Below are positions 8,445-17,903 of a DNA stretch of 61,267 bases, one piece after another. The notes beneath the pieces are model-generated. The model had not been told where the DNA came from. It saw only the letters and a program-made list of their open reading frames with translations, and made no database searches. A program made the translations under genes and the position numbers. The stretch comes from Deltaproteobacteria bacterium (lineage in GTDB: Bacteria; Desulfobacterota; DSM-4660; Desulfatiglandales; HGW-15), in NCBI GenBank assembly GCA_019308745.1, contig JAFDHO010000023.1, positions 1-61,267 of the forward strand, written 5' to 3'. The stretch's first letter is position 1, and every line of letters starts with the position of its first letter.

Positions 8445-10052
8445 TTGGGCCTTGATGCCATCATTATCTCGGATACAGGGACGGATAGCCTGTCCGCGAG
8501 CAATCCGCTGCGGCTGGCCATCAACGGGAAAACTGCGACTATCCAATTAATAGCCAACTATGTGGAAAACCGCGGGACAATCAAAGACCCTGTTCGAGGG
8601 GACGGACACATGAGCTGGGAGTCCGCTCCCAAGCTGAACGGTATCGCCCTTTACAGCTACCTGACAAGAAGGGGCCTCGAGGTGGAGCTTATCAACCGTT
8701 TCTACGACGAGCGGGATTACTTCCGAAGGCTCCTGGGGCAAACACCGCGTTCCATTGTCCTCTCAACCACCTTTATTCCGGGCAAGAAACCCCTTCGAAG
8801 GCTTGTGGATGAAATCAGGAACCTGGCCCCCGATATATACATCATCGCGGGAGGGCCCCTGGTCTATTTGTCTTACCTGTTGCTTCAGAGGACTGGTGAT
8901 GAAAGCTACGACACGGAATCGGCACAGGAGGATTTCCTCTTCCTCTCGTCCCATGGGGAACCTGCAATCGATCAATACGTGGTGAGCCTGCGTGGAGAAC
9001 AGATCCTCGTCGAGATGCTGAAGAGCATGAAACTGGGAAAGCCAGTCCGTGATCTACCTAACACGGCCCGGCTGGTCGGCAAGAGATACGAGTTTTCGCC
9101 CAGGATAGATGATGTTTCCGAGGCCCAAGACTACGGGATTGATTGGTCTACACTGCCTGACCACATCTTTGACTCCGGGGTGATACCCATGCAGGCCAGC
9201 ATGGGTTGTCCTTATAAGTGCTCCTTTTGCAACTTCACCAAGGATCGCCGCCTTACTTACATAAGACCTGTTGAGGACTTGCTGAGGGAAATGAAAGAGG
9301 TTTCATCCCGCGGGGTCAGGTATGTCTGGTTCGTGGACGATAATTTCCGGCTGGGTAAAGATGATCTCAACGATGTCTGCCACCGTTTCGTAGAGGAGGG
9401 AATAGGGGTAAACTGGATGACCTTTATCAGAGCAAGCACCCTGAAGGATGCGGATGTGGAATTGCTCCGTGCCGGAGGATGCGTGGAGGTGCAGCTGGGC
9501 CTGGAATCCGCCGACCCACGGGTCCTCAGAAACATGAACAAGAAGGCGACCCCGAGATTGTACTCAGAGGTCCTGGAGAAACTCCTCAGGGGAGGGATTG
9601 ACTGCTCCTGCTATTTTATTTTCGGTTTTCCCGGCGAAACGGAGGAGACGGCCGAGAGGACACGCCAGTTCATCAAGAGCCATGAATTCCCCGGGAGCCC
9701 AGGAAGCCTCTCATGGTCCCTGTTCCCCTTTATTCTGAGCCCTCTGAGCCCCATTTACGAATCAAGAGAGAGGGAGAAGTACGGCCTTAGGGGATACCTC
9801 CACAGGTGGGAACACGCCACCATGAGTTCGGACATGGCCAAGGATCAGGTACTCAAGACATTCTTTCACTTGAAGGATTCCGGCCCCATATACCGTGAAG
9901 ACAATCTGGACATGCTCAGGGCCCTTGGCCCTGATGGAAGAAGGAGATTCGTGGCGACGAGGCACGGGCTTTCCAAACTGGCCTTGACCGGAAAAGACAT
10001 AAGTCATAAAGTGATGGATTCCTTTTCACATCTATTTGAGCTAGGAGCGTAG
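8445..10052 (+). CDS. B12-binding-type radical SAM protein
   Basis: 535 residues. The N-terminal ~200 residues form a Rossmann-like cobalamin-type domain (IVLSTTFI, IYIIAGGPLVYLSYL), though no DxHxxG ligand motif is obvious, so bound B12 would be base-off or absent. The radical SAM centre is Cys255-x3-Cys259-x2-Cys262 in MGCPYKCSFCNF, followed by WFVDDNF and QLGLESADPRVLRNMNKK, typical of the MiaB/B12 class barrel. The start is TTG at 8445, eight bases after AAGGAG; the nearby ATG at 8438 is out of frame. A methyltransferase gene starts 11 bases after the stop, so the two probably act on one substrate, perhaps modifying a lipid, peptide or cofactor. Function unknown. Confidence 0.85.
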   Translation: MGLDAIIISDTGTDSLSASNPLRLAINGKTATIQLIANYVENRGTIKDPVRGDGHMSWESAPKLNGIALYSYLTRRGLEVELINRFYDERDYFRRLLGQTPRSIVLSTTFIPGKKPLRRLVDEIRNLAPDIYIIAGGPLVYLSYLLLQRTGDESYDTESAQEDFLFLSSHGEPAIDQYVVSLRGEQILVEMLKSMKLGKPVRDLPNTARLVGKRYEFSPRIDDVSEAQDYGIDWSTLPDHIFDSGVIPMQASMGCPYKCSFCNFTKDRRLTYIRPVEDLLREMKEVSSRGVRYVWFVDDNFRLGKDDLNDVCHRFVEEGIGVNWMTFIRASTLKDADVELLRAGGCVEVQLGLESADPRVLRNMNKKATPRLYSEVLEKLLRGGIDCSCYFIFGFPGETEETAERTRQFIKSHEFPGSPGSLSWSLFPFILSPLSPIYESREREKYGLRGYLHRWEHATMSSDMAKDQVLKTFFHLKDSGPIYREDNLDMLRALGPDGRRRFVATRHGLSKLALTGKDISHKVMDSFSHLFELGA

Positions 10053-10063
10053 AGGCGAAAACT

Positions 10064-10909
10064 ATGAACCGGAACTCTTTGGACAAAGAAGGCATGAAAA
10101 AACATCAAATGCGTTACCTTATGGAAAACGACGAAGAGGCACTGCGGCTGGACCTGAAGACAGATGGCGGAAAGGTTGAAAAGCAGGCCCTTTGGGCAGG
10201 TATTTCGAGAGGTATGCGAGTGGCTGATTTGGGCTGCGGGGCAGGCAAGACGACCTATCACCTCAACAAACTGAACCAACCCAACGGCAAAACAGTCGGC
10301 GTGGATTTCTCGGAACAGAGGATCCGCTATGCCAGGAAGAATTATGCCGCGCCGGGGATCGAGTATGTCGTTAGGGACATCAGGGATCCTCTCCAGGACC
10401 TTGGATCATTCGACTTCATATGGATCCGTTTTGTCCTCGAGTATTACAATGCCGGCAGTTTCGATATCGTCAAGAACATCTCCAAAATATTGGAACCGGG
10501 GGGCATCCTCTGCCTCATTGACCTGGATAGCAACTGCCTCAGGTTCCACGGTTTCCCCCCTCGACTGGAGAATGCCATCACCGGGATAATGGAATCCCTG
10601 GAGAAGAATTACGGTTTTGACCCCTTCGCCGGTATAAGGCTCTATTCTTACCTCTATGATCTTGGCTTTGAGGAGATCGACGTTGACGTGAGTTCACACA
10701 ACCTGATATTCGGGGAGGTCAAGGACGCCGACCTGTTCAACTGGGCCAAAAAGGTAGAAATAGCGGCCAGGAACTCCGGTTATTCCTTTGAAGACTATGA
10801 AGGGGGCTTCGACGAGTTCTTTAAGGAACTGGAACACTATTATACGGATCCCCGGACCTTTTTCTACGTGCCCCTCATCGCATGCCGAGGTCGAAAGCCG
10901 ACTCCGTAG
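10064..10909 (+). CDS. SAM-dependent class I methyltransferase
   Basis: 281 residues with the seven-strand methyltransferase core: motif I VADLGCGAGKTTYHL (SAM glycine loop), acidic residue in VGVDFSEQRIRYAR, motif II YVVRDIRDPLQDLGSFDFIW and post-motif GGILCLIDLD. The C-terminal ~120 residues form a substrate cap (FHGFPPRLENAITG, YEGGFDEFFKELEHYY). The gene begins 11 bases after the radical SAM gene and surely shares its transcript. The substrate is unknown; the pairing suggests consecutive modification of the same molecule. Confidence 0.88.
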   Translation: MNRNSLDKEGMKKHQMRYLMENDEEALRLDLKTDGGKVEKQALWAGISRGMRVADLGCGAGKTTYHLNKLNQPNGKTVGVDFSEQRIRYARKNYAAPGIEYVVRDIRDPLQDLGSFDFIWIRFVLEYYNAGSFDIVKNISKILEPGGILCLIDLDSNCLRFHGFPPRLENAITGIMESLEKNYGFDPFAGIRLYSYLYDLGFEEIDVDVSSHNLIFGEVKDADLFNWAKKVEIAARNSGYSFEDYEGGFDEFFKELEHYYTDPRTFFYVPLIACRGRKPTP

Positions 10910-11105
10910 TCATGTCATGCGCTCACATCAACTGTTTTGCGCCAGCCGGGACGAAGGCGTAAGGGGGCGGTGACCAGGGCTCGAACCACCTTAGGTCACG
11001 GCTATTCCATGCACTTCATGTCTTACACACGCCATCAAATGGCTTGGACACCGTCCTGCGGAAAGTCGATCAAGGGACCGGGTTTTGAGGAGAAAGGAGC
11101 ACGAT
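10910..11105. other. Intergenic region, nothing recognised
   Basis: About 200 bases without a coding frame that resembles a protein. A GGTTCGAGCC-like string on the minus strand (near 10985) recalls a tRNA T-loop, but no acceptor stem or CCA end pairs with it. Confidence 0.3.
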
Positions 11106-11336
11106 ATGCCAGGCCAAAAAGTACTGCTCCCCTATAATTTTACAGTCTATGATGAAAGGGCCCTCGACTTTGTTATCCGGATACTTTCATCTTCAAAAGA
11201 CGCTGAGATCACCCTCTTCAATGCCTACACCCCCGCCCCTGAAATTGATCTTAACGGCAGCCCTCTTTGCAATAGTTTTCTCAGATCATTCTGTCTATCT
11301 CCCTTAACTTGTCTTCCAGTCTCTTCTGAGAAATAG
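11106..11336 (+). pseudogene. Truncated universal-stress-protein gene (5' half)
   Basis: The first ~55 residues (GQKVLLPYNFTVYDERALDF, then FNAYTPAPEIDLNGSP) match the N-terminal strand-helix of a UspA-like family with the FNAYTP variant. A good ribosome binding site (GAAAGGAG) precedes the ATG at 11106, so this was once a real gene. After about residue 58 the frame stops resembling the family and runs antisense into the end of hrpA, which finishes at 11281. A normal member has 140 or more residues and an ATP-binding C-terminal part; that part is gone. Probably cut by a deletion at the hrpA boundary. Confidence 0.55.
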
Positions 11337-14300
11337 GGACCAGGGTCTTGAGTTCCTGGGCAAAGAGGGAGACCTTGAACTCTTCCACCATCCACCTGAA
11401 GTCTTCCACCGCACTTCTTTTCATGGGCGAGGCATAGGAGGACATCTCTTTTACGAGCCTCACCAACGCCTGTTCGAACACCTCCGCCCGGGCCGCCTTT
11501 CTCCTCTCCTTTTCAGGGTCATGACTCCCCCTCTCAAGCCTTACCTTCATTGCCCTTAAGTACCGGGGGATGTGCGCCAGTCTCTCGAGAGGATAGTGTA
11601 CAGGGAAATCCTTCGGGACCAAATCCTCCAGTTCATGGCCGACCTTCTCACATAGTTCCAGGAGGGCCCTGTTGGACCCGCTTGCTCCCTTCAGGTTTTC
11701 CAGGGTCCTGCGGGTCTCCGGATAACCATCGACGATCTTCACGGCCACATCCCTCATCTCTTTGGCCTTCGAGAGGATCGATGTCCTCACGGATCCGGCG
11801 TGCTCCAGAAAGGCCTCCCTTGTCCTAATGTCTTTCTCCAGGAACTCTCGCACAATCCCTTCGTACAGCGCCTTTTCCAGTTCGGCCTTTCCCCCGAAGT
11901 GTAATGTGCCCTCCGAGCACTCGTCGGGCAGAGCCAGTGCCCTCTTGAGAAATCTGAGATCCTTTTTAAGACAGCGGGAAAAGAGGGTCCGAACGCCCTT
12001 GCGATGGCATGATACGGCCCTTTCCGGATCCGTGAAAAGGCCCAGCCTTACTCCCTTTCCGTCCGGCTCCAGCGCCGGGTAGGCAAAACATCCTCTGCCC
12101 AAGTCTATCCTGTCGGGGAGATCCCCGAAATCCCACGCCTCAATACCACATCTCTCCCACTTCCTTTGTGCCTCGTGCCACACCTTCGACCCTCTGATGT
12201 CTTGTGAAGCCCCGCCTGCGCCCCCGTGTGCCAGGAGACCCATATCCCTGCCCGACTCCAATTCTTTACCCTTTGCGTCCCTTATGGAGATCCGAATCTT
12301 GAGGTGGTCCGCAACATCTATTGCACCCCATACCGCGGCAGGGATATCCAGGCCAAACCTCTCATAGATAAATTGGGACAATGTCGAGAACAGGGGTTGG
12401 TCCTCCTGCTTCATCTCCTCCAGTATGGTTTCCACCGTTTGGGAGACAGGAATCAGGTGTTTCCTGTACCTCTTGGGAAGACCTTTGATAAGGGCCATAA
12501 TCTTCTCCCGATAGAGCCCCGGGATACCCCATTCAAGTCTCTCCGGCGGGACCTTTGATCTTATCTGGGAAGGGACCGAAACAGTGACGCCGTCCGTCTC
12601 GGTACCGGGGGCGAACTCGTAGGAGACCTTCAATCGATTTCCCCCGACGGCCAGGTGATCCGGGTATCCGGAGAGCTCCTTTTCGCTGGGCCTGGTAAGA
12701 AAAAGGTCTCCTTCCTCCAGCCTCAGGAATGAATCTCCACCCCGCTCTCTGATTGCCCTTTTGAGTCCTGGCATATCGCACACACCCTTTAGCCTCGTGG
12801 AGTAGAAGTGTTCCACGGTAGTTTCGTCCGCGAGAATATTCCTCCGTCTCAACCTCTCCTCCATTTCCCGGATCTTTTCCACCAGCCTGCGGTTGTGAGC
12901 GAGAAATGGAAGTTTCTCTCTGACCCTTCCCTCAACCAGGGCTGATCGGACGAATATCTCATGTGCCTTCCGGGGATCCATGGGGAACAGGGGAGCAGAC
13001 CTTTTTCTGGCAATGGGTAAGCCATAGAGGCTGACCAGTTCGTCGGCCACGACCTCCCCCCTTGTCTTGTCCCAGCGAGGATTTGTGTAACTCCGACGAC
13101 ATAAGTCACCCGCCAGGTCTTCGAGCCACCTGCTCTCTATCTTTGCTACTGTTCTGGCAAACAACCTGGATGTCTTGATGATCTCAGCGGCTACGATCCA
13201 GGAAACCCCTTTTCGGTTGAAGAGAGCAGATCCCGGATAGACCATTACCTCCCTGCCCTTGGCCGCCAGGAACAGATTCTTCTCCTTTTTCATGGCGATG
13301 TTTGAAAGGAACCCACTCACTACGGAGCGGTGTATCGCCTCATAAAGGGGTTGGGTCATTTCTCTCTTTCCCCTCCTCCCCAACCCTATGCTTTGCTCCT
13401 TGAGGATTGTGGTAATCTGGTCATAGACATAGGCCCATTCCCTCATACGAGAAAACGAGAGAAAGTTCTTCCTGCAGAACTTCCGCATCTTGGACTGTGT
13501 CTTGAGTCTTTTCCACGTGTTGTGATAGGAGTTCCATATATTGAGCAGGGTGACGAAATCTGAATCAGGGTGTCTGAAGGGCTCATGGATCCGGTCCGCC
13601 TCAAGGGCCCTTTCCGCAGGCCTTTCCCTCGGGTCCTGGATACTCAAGGCTGATGCTATAATGGCCACCTCTCTCACGCAATTCTCCTTTCGTGCTTCAA
13701 GGATCATCCTTGATATCCTGGGGTCTATGGGCATTCTCGCCATCAACCGGCCGGTCTCGGTCAGGTGAACCCCTCCCCCATCTCGTTTGATTGCGCCCAG
13801 TTCGGATAGCAGATCAAAACCATCCTTGACCCTCCTTGGGCTGGGCCTGTCAATGAAGGGAAAGGAAGATATATCTCCGAGGTTCAAAGATATCATTCTC
13901 AGGATCACCTCGGCCAGGTTTGAGCGAACTATTTCGGGTTCTGCAAAGGCCGGACGGGATTCATAATCTTCTTTCGAATACAAGCGGATGCAGACCCCGC
14001 TGGACACCCGGCCGCACCGCCCCATCCGTTGATCCGCACTGCCCCTGGAGATCGGACTTACTGGGAGGCTTGATATCCTCGTGCTGGGGGCGTACCTTAA
14101 GATCCTGGCCAAGCCCGTATCGATCACGTACCTGATACCGGGGATTGTCAGGGAGGTTTCTGCCACATTTGTTGCCACGACGATCTTCCGTCCCCTGTGG
14201 GAGTAGATACGCGCCTGATCCGATGCGGAAAGCCTCGCAAAAAGAGGCAGGACCGCTGTCCCGACATATTGTCTTCCCTCCAGCTTTTCACAGGTCTCCA

Positions 14301-15225
14301 TGATGTCACGCTCCGTGGGCATGAAGATCAGGATGTCCCCTGTCGCCCCTCTTTCCAGGAGCCTGTCCACGACCTCGACTGCCGTGTCCACATAGGTGAG
14401 ATCCCCCCTCTCTTCCAGGGCCGGATCAACAGGCATGTAAGAGACCTCTACCGGGTACCTGCGGCCGCTCACCTCAATGATGGGCGGACTGTCGAAGGCC
14501 TCGGAGAATGCCTTCAGGTCCAGGGTTGCCGAGCTTATCACAAGTTTCAACTCCGGTCTCTTTGGCAAAAGGGTCCTCAGCAGGCCCAATAGGAGGTCTA
14601 TGTTGAGACTCCTTTCGTGGGCCTCGTCGATGATAAGCGTATCGTACTCGGCGAGCCAGGGATCGCCCTGGGTTTCGGCGAGGAGCATTCCGTCGGTCAT
14701 AATCTTTATGTAGGCATCTCTGCTTGTCCGATCCTTGAACCTGATCTTGTATCCAACGAAGTGGCCCACCGGTTCACCCAATTCCTGGGCAATTCGTTGA
14801 CTGATCGTTATGGCGGCTATTCTCCGCGGCTGGGTGCATCCGATCTTTCCCGCGACTCCCCTACCTGCTTCAAGACACATCTTGGGTATTTGCGTGCTCT
14901 TTCCAGACCCGGTGTCTCCTGATATGATAACCACCTGGTTTTCCCTGATGGTCCGAATAATGTGATCCATCTTGGCTGTAATCGGAAGCTCCTCCGGAAA
15001 CGTGCACTTGGGCCTGTTTCTTTCCCTTGAACTCCTTTTGAGCACGGACCCCTTCGCCTTGCATTCCAAGGCCGCCAATTTCTTGAGCAAAACCCTGTGG
15101 CCAGCGCCTCCCCTTTTGAAATCATCTTCCAACACCTTCAGCTCCACGGAAAGGGGCGCCTTCTGCGAAAGCATTGCCTGTGCAACGAGGGAGCGAACCT
15201 TCTCGATTTTGTCAGGAACAGACAT
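11281..15225 (-). CDS. hrpA: ATP-dependent RNA helicase HrpA
   Basis: DEAH-box helicase of about 1,314 residues, as long as E. coli HrpA. It shows Walker A GDTGSGKSTQIPK, motif Ia CTQPRRIAAITI, DEAH box IIDEAHERSLN, SAT motif VISSATLD, and motif VI QRMGRCGRVSSG, then the helicase-associated and OB-fold segments and the long C-terminal HrpA-specific domain (DUF3418 region) ending FRWMVEEFKVSLFAQELKTL. HrpA works in RNA remodelling and rescue of stalled ribosomes. I place the start at the ATG at 15225 (MSVPDKIEK), which follows AAGGAAGG; an in-frame ATG at 15246 has no ribosome binding site. It stands alone on this strand. Confidence 0.95.
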   Translation of the reverse strand: MSVPDKIEKVRSLVAQAMLSQKAPLSVELKVLEDDFKRGGAGHRVLLKKLAALECKAKGSVLKRSSRERNRPKCTFPEELPITAKMDHIIRTIRENQVVIISGDTGSGKSTQIPKMCLEAGRGVAGKIGCTQPRRIAAITISQRIAQELGEPVGHFVGYKIRFKDRTSRDAYIKIMTDGMLLAETQGDPWLAEYDTLIIDEAHERSLNIDLLLGLLRTLLPKRPELKLVISSATLDLKAFSEAFDSPPIIEVSGRRYPVEVSYMPVDPALEERGDLTYVDTAVEVVDRLLERGATGDILIFMPTERDIMETCEKLEGRQYVGTAVLPLFARLSASDQARIYSHRGRKIVVATNVAETSLTIPGIRYVIDTGLARILRYAPSTRISSLPVSPISRGSADQRMGRCGRVSSGVCIRLYSKEDYESRPAFAEPEIVRSNLAEVILRMISLNLGDISSFPFIDRPSPRRVKDGFDLLSELGAIKRDGGGVHLTETGRLMARMPIDPRISRMILEARKENCVREVAIIASALSIQDPRERPAERALEADRIHEPFRHPDSDFVTLLNIWNSYHNTWKRLKTQSKMRKFCRKNFLSFSRMREWAYVYDQITTILKEQSIGLGRRGKREMTQPLYEAIHRSVVSGFLSNIAMKKEKNLFLAAKGREVMVYPGSALFNRKGVSWIVAAEIIKTSRLFARTVAKIESRWLEDLAGDLCRRSYTNPRWDKTRGEVVADELVSLYGLPIARKRSAPLFPMDPRKAHEIFVRSALVEGRVREKLPFLAHNRRLVEKIREMEERLRRRNILADETTVEHFYSTRLKGVCDMPGLKRAIRERGGDSFLRLEEGDLFLTRPSEKELSGYPDHLAVGGNRLKVSYEFAPGTETDGVTVSVPSQIRSKVPPERLEWGIPGLYREKIMALIKGLPKRYRKHLIPVSQTVETILEEMKQEDQPLFSTLSQFIYERFGLDIPAAVWGAIDVADHLKIRISIRDAKGKELESGRDMGLLAHGGAGGASQDIRGSKVWHEAQRKWERCGIEAWDFGDLPDRIDLGRGCFAYPALEPDGKGVRLGLFTDPERAVSCHRKGVRTLFSRCLKKDLRFLKRALALPDECSEGTLHFGGKAELEKALYEGIVREFLEKDIRTREAFLEHAGSVRTSILSKAKEMRDVAVKIVDGYPETRRTLENLKGASGSNRALLELCEKVGHELEDLVPKDFPVHYPLERLAHIPRYLRAMKVRLERGSHDPEKERRKAARAEVFEQALVRLVKEMSSYASPMKRSAVEDFRWMVEEFKVSLFAQELKTLVPISQKRLEDKLREIDRMI

Positions 15226-15584
15226 GGGACCTTCCTTGTGCGCCATTCGAACTCAGAAGCACGAACCACTCCAAGACCTTGATGTATAATATGAAAATTA
15301 CACCGGGTCTGCAATTGACAGATTGGCTCCTATGGTGTAAAAAAGAAATCCACAAGTCATTTGAAGGACGTGCGCGGGAATGCCCTCCCCGTGGCCGGCG
15401 ACATTGAACTTTCACCGGGACCCTCCCGGAGGGAGAAACTGGGGCAGGGATGAGATATGAGGTGGGGACTCTGTCAAGGCGAATCACAAGAAGCCATTTG
15501 GACAAGAAATATGGGTTTACACCAGAGTTCAAGAACTATATAATATAAGGCGATATAATATAATTTAAATCAAAAAGGATAAAA
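15226..15584. other. Divergent intergenic region between hrpA and a small gene
   Basis: On the minus strand TTGCAG-17-TATTAT (the -10 complements 15286-15291) is a possible hrpA promoter. On the plus strand the last 50 bases before 15585 are a tandem AT-rich stretch (TATAATATAA twice) that could hold the -10 for the small gene. No coding sequence is apparent in between. Confidence 0.35.
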
Positions 15585-15809
15585 ATGTCAGAATCTAAAG
15601 TGATCACAATTTCTGCTTCAATGCCTTTGAAAGATCAAATAGCGGAGGTAAACAGGCAAATCACTAAATGGCTCGAGTCCCTCAACGAGCCCTTTGAAAT
15701 CGGGGCTGATTTACTGAGACTCAAGAAATGCGAGCAGAAAGACGGCAAGTATAACTTTCACTATGAAATCATAGAAAGGAAGAAGGCTTCAGCCTCGCGA
15801 ATCAAATAA
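15585..15809 (+). CDS. Small protein of unknown function (74 aa)
   Basis: Not recognised. The 74-residue product (MSESKVITISASMPLKDQIA...) is soluble, has no signal, membrane segment or cysteine pair, and reads as alternating helix (AEVNRQITKWLESL) and strand (DGKYNFHYEIIERKK). It has a ribosome binding site (AAAGGAT) and an AT-rich promoter-like region upstream. It stands alone between hrpA (divergent) and glnS. Length, start signal and normal composition support a real gene. Confidence 0.6.
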   Translation: MSESKVITISASMPLKDQIAEVNRQITKWLESLNEPFEIGADLLRLKKCEQKDGKYNFHYEIIERKKASASRIK

Positions 15810-16133
15810 GTCCTCCCCATTTTCCCCCTGGTGCATACCAATCCCTCTCTCCTGGTCACGGAAGGGACAGCGCGTAGGGGCCGCTCTTGCGGGCTCGCCA
15901 TATCCGCCCGTCTTCTGCGGGCAGCATCCGTTTCAACCTTTGCGCCCCCTGATCCCCTTCGAGTCTCCTTCACCGAATCTGGCCAGCATTAACCCAAAAG
16001 ACCATAATAGTGCTCAAAAAAAAGCCTGGAATGTGGTAGAATGATTTTTGGTCTTTGCCCAGTGCCATCCCGCGAGCTCCATAATGCCGAAGGCCGAAAA
16101 AAATCCAAGCGAGAGGCGAAGGATACCCTTGAT
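15810..16133. other. Intergenic region upstream of glnS
   Basis: A GC-rich inverted repeat (CCCG-TCTTCTG-CGGG near 15907-15921) may end the small gene. Otherwise nothing is recognised. The open frame upstream of 16134 is not family-like and is read here as glnS leader. Confidence 0.35.
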
Positions 16134-17831
16134 ATGCCCGATAAGCGTTCATCCGTTTCTCAGAATTTCATCAAAAACATCATCGAGGAGGACTTAAGGG
16201 CGAACAAAAACGAGGGACGTGTTCATACCAGGTTCCCGCCCGAACCCAATGGCTACCTCCACATAGGCCACGCCAAGTCCATCTGCCTCAATTTCGGGCT
16301 TGCTCAAGAGTATAATGGCCTGTGCAACCTGCGATTCGACGACACAAACCCCACCAAAGAGGAAGAGGAGTTTGTAGAGTCTATAAAGGAAGATATCAGG
16401 TGGCTTGGCTTTGACTGGGAAGAGAGGGAATACTACGCCTCGGACTACTTTGACCAACTCTATGATTGGGCCATAAGGCTTATCAAAGACGGGAAGGCAT
16501 ACGTCGATCACCTGAGCGCGGAACAGATCAGGGAGTACCGGGGCACCTTGACGGACCCGGGCCGAGAGAGCCCTTACCGGAACAGGACCGTGAAAGAGAA
16601 CCTTGATCTCTTCGGGCGGATGAAAGCCGGAGAGTTCCCGGACGGGGCCTGTGTCCTGCGGGCGAAGATAGATATGGCATCTCCCAATTTGAATATGCGG
16701 GATCCGGTTATGTACAGGGTCCTTCATGCTACCCATCACAGAACCGGTGACAAGTGGCGTATATACCCCACCTACGACTTTGCCCACGGGCAATCCGACT
16801 CCATTGAGGGAATCACTCACTCCATTTGCACCCTGGAATTTGAGGATCACCGGCCCCTCTACGACTGGTTCATCGACCAACTTGGGATACACCACCCTCA
16901 ACAGATCGAATTTGCCCGCCTCAACCTCAGCTATACCGTACTGAGCAAGAGGAAACTTCTGGCCCTGGTGGAAGAGGGACACGTGGACGGATGGGATGAC
17001 CCCAGGATGCCCACTCTCTCCGGTCTGAGGAGGAGGGGTTACACCCCTGAGGCCGTCAGAGATTTCTGTGAAAGGATCGGCGTGGCCAAGCGGGAGAGTC
17101 TGGTTGATATTTCCCTGCTTGAACACTGCCTGAGAGAAGACCTCAACAGGCGAGCCCCTCGGGTGATGGGGATCTTGAGGCCCCTCCGCGTGGTCATTAC
17201 GAATTACCCCGAGGGCCGAGTCGAAGAGTTGGACGCCCTCAACAACCCGGAAAACCCTGAAATGGGGACCCGCAAGGTCCCCTTTTCTCGCTACTTGTAC
17301 ATAGAGAGGGACGACTTCATGGAGGATCCCCCAAAGAAGTTCTATCGCCTCGCCCCCGGCAGGGAGGTGCGTCTCCGTTACGCCTACTTCATAAGGTGCG
17401 TGGACGTTGTCAAGGACCACAAGTCCGGCGAAATCATAGAACTTCATTGCACCTATGACCCGGAGACCCGGGGAGGCTGGGCCCCTGACGGGCGAAAGGT
17501 CAAGTCAACCCTTCACTGGGTCTCGGAGGGCCAGGCGATTCGAGCTGAGGTCCGGCTCTATGATCACCTCTTCTTGAGGCCCGATTCGGACGAGGAAAAG
17601 GATGGTCTCGATTTCAAGGCACATTTGAATCCCGACTCCCTGGAAGTCCTGGTATCGTGCCCGCTGGAGCCGAGCCTCGCCGGCGCCTCACCGGGCAGCC
17701 ATTATCAGTTTGAGCGACTCGGTTACTTCTATGTGGACACGAAAGACTCCTCCCCGGACAGACCCGTGTTCAATCGAACCGCCACCCTTCGCGACACCTG
17801 GGCAAAGATACGGAGCAGGGGATCCCGATAG
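16134..17831 (+). CDS. glnS: Glutaminyl-tRNA synthetase
   Basis: Class I synthetase of 565 residues charging tRNA-Gln. The HIGH signature is at residues 43-46 ([15 protein letters not shown]), RFDDTNP follows, and the second ATP motif appears as TVLSKRKL (KMSKS equivalent). The C-terminal anticodon-binding barrels are complete to about residue 560. The reading frame is open from 16041, but the ATG at 16134 ([20 protein letters not shown]) is preceded by GAAGGA and matches the family's start, so the upstream 31 codons are excluded. A GlnRS means at least part of Gln-tRNA is made directly rather than through the GatCAB amidation route. Confidence 0.95.
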   Translation: MPDKRSSVSQNFIKNIIEEDLRANKNEGRVHTRFPPEPNGYLHIGHAKSICLNFGLAQEYNGLCNLRFDDTNPTKEEEEFVESIKEDIRWLGFDWEEREYYASDYFDQLYDWAIRLIKDGKAYVDHLSAEQIREYRGTLTDPGRESPYRNRTVKENLDLFGRMKAGEFPDGACVLRAKIDMASPNLNMRDPVMYRVLHATHHRTGDKWRIYPTYDFAHGQSDSIEGITHSICTLEFEDHRPLYDWFIDQLGIHHPQQIEFARLNLSYTVLSKRKLLALVEEGHVDGWDDPRMPTLSGLRRRGYTPEAVRDFCERIGVAKRESLVDISLLEHCLREDLNRRAPRVMGILRPLRVVITNYPEGRVEELDALNNPENPEMGTRKVPFSRYLYIERDDFMEDPPKKFYRLAPGREVRLRYAYFIRCVDVVKDHKSGEIIELHCTYDPETRGGWAPDGRKVKSTLHWVSEGQAIRAEVRLYDHLFLRPDSDEEKDGLDFKAHLNPDSLEVLVSCPLEPSLAGASPGSHYQFERLGYFYVDTKDSSPDRPVFNRTATLRDTWAKIRSRGSR

Positions 17832-17903
17832 CTTGTCATAGCTGCCCTGGGCATGTAGGATGATGACAGGGAAGAATCCGATTCGGCTGGTGGGAGAATA
17901 GGA

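Noticed and set aside
10975-11010. tRNA-like string (GGCTCGAACC) near 10980
   Set aside because: No acceptor stem, D-arm or anticodon arm can be drawn around it on either strand.
16194-17447. 417-codon minus-strand frame opposite glnS
   Set aside because: Antisense shadow of a conserved gene; no family-like sequence or start signal.
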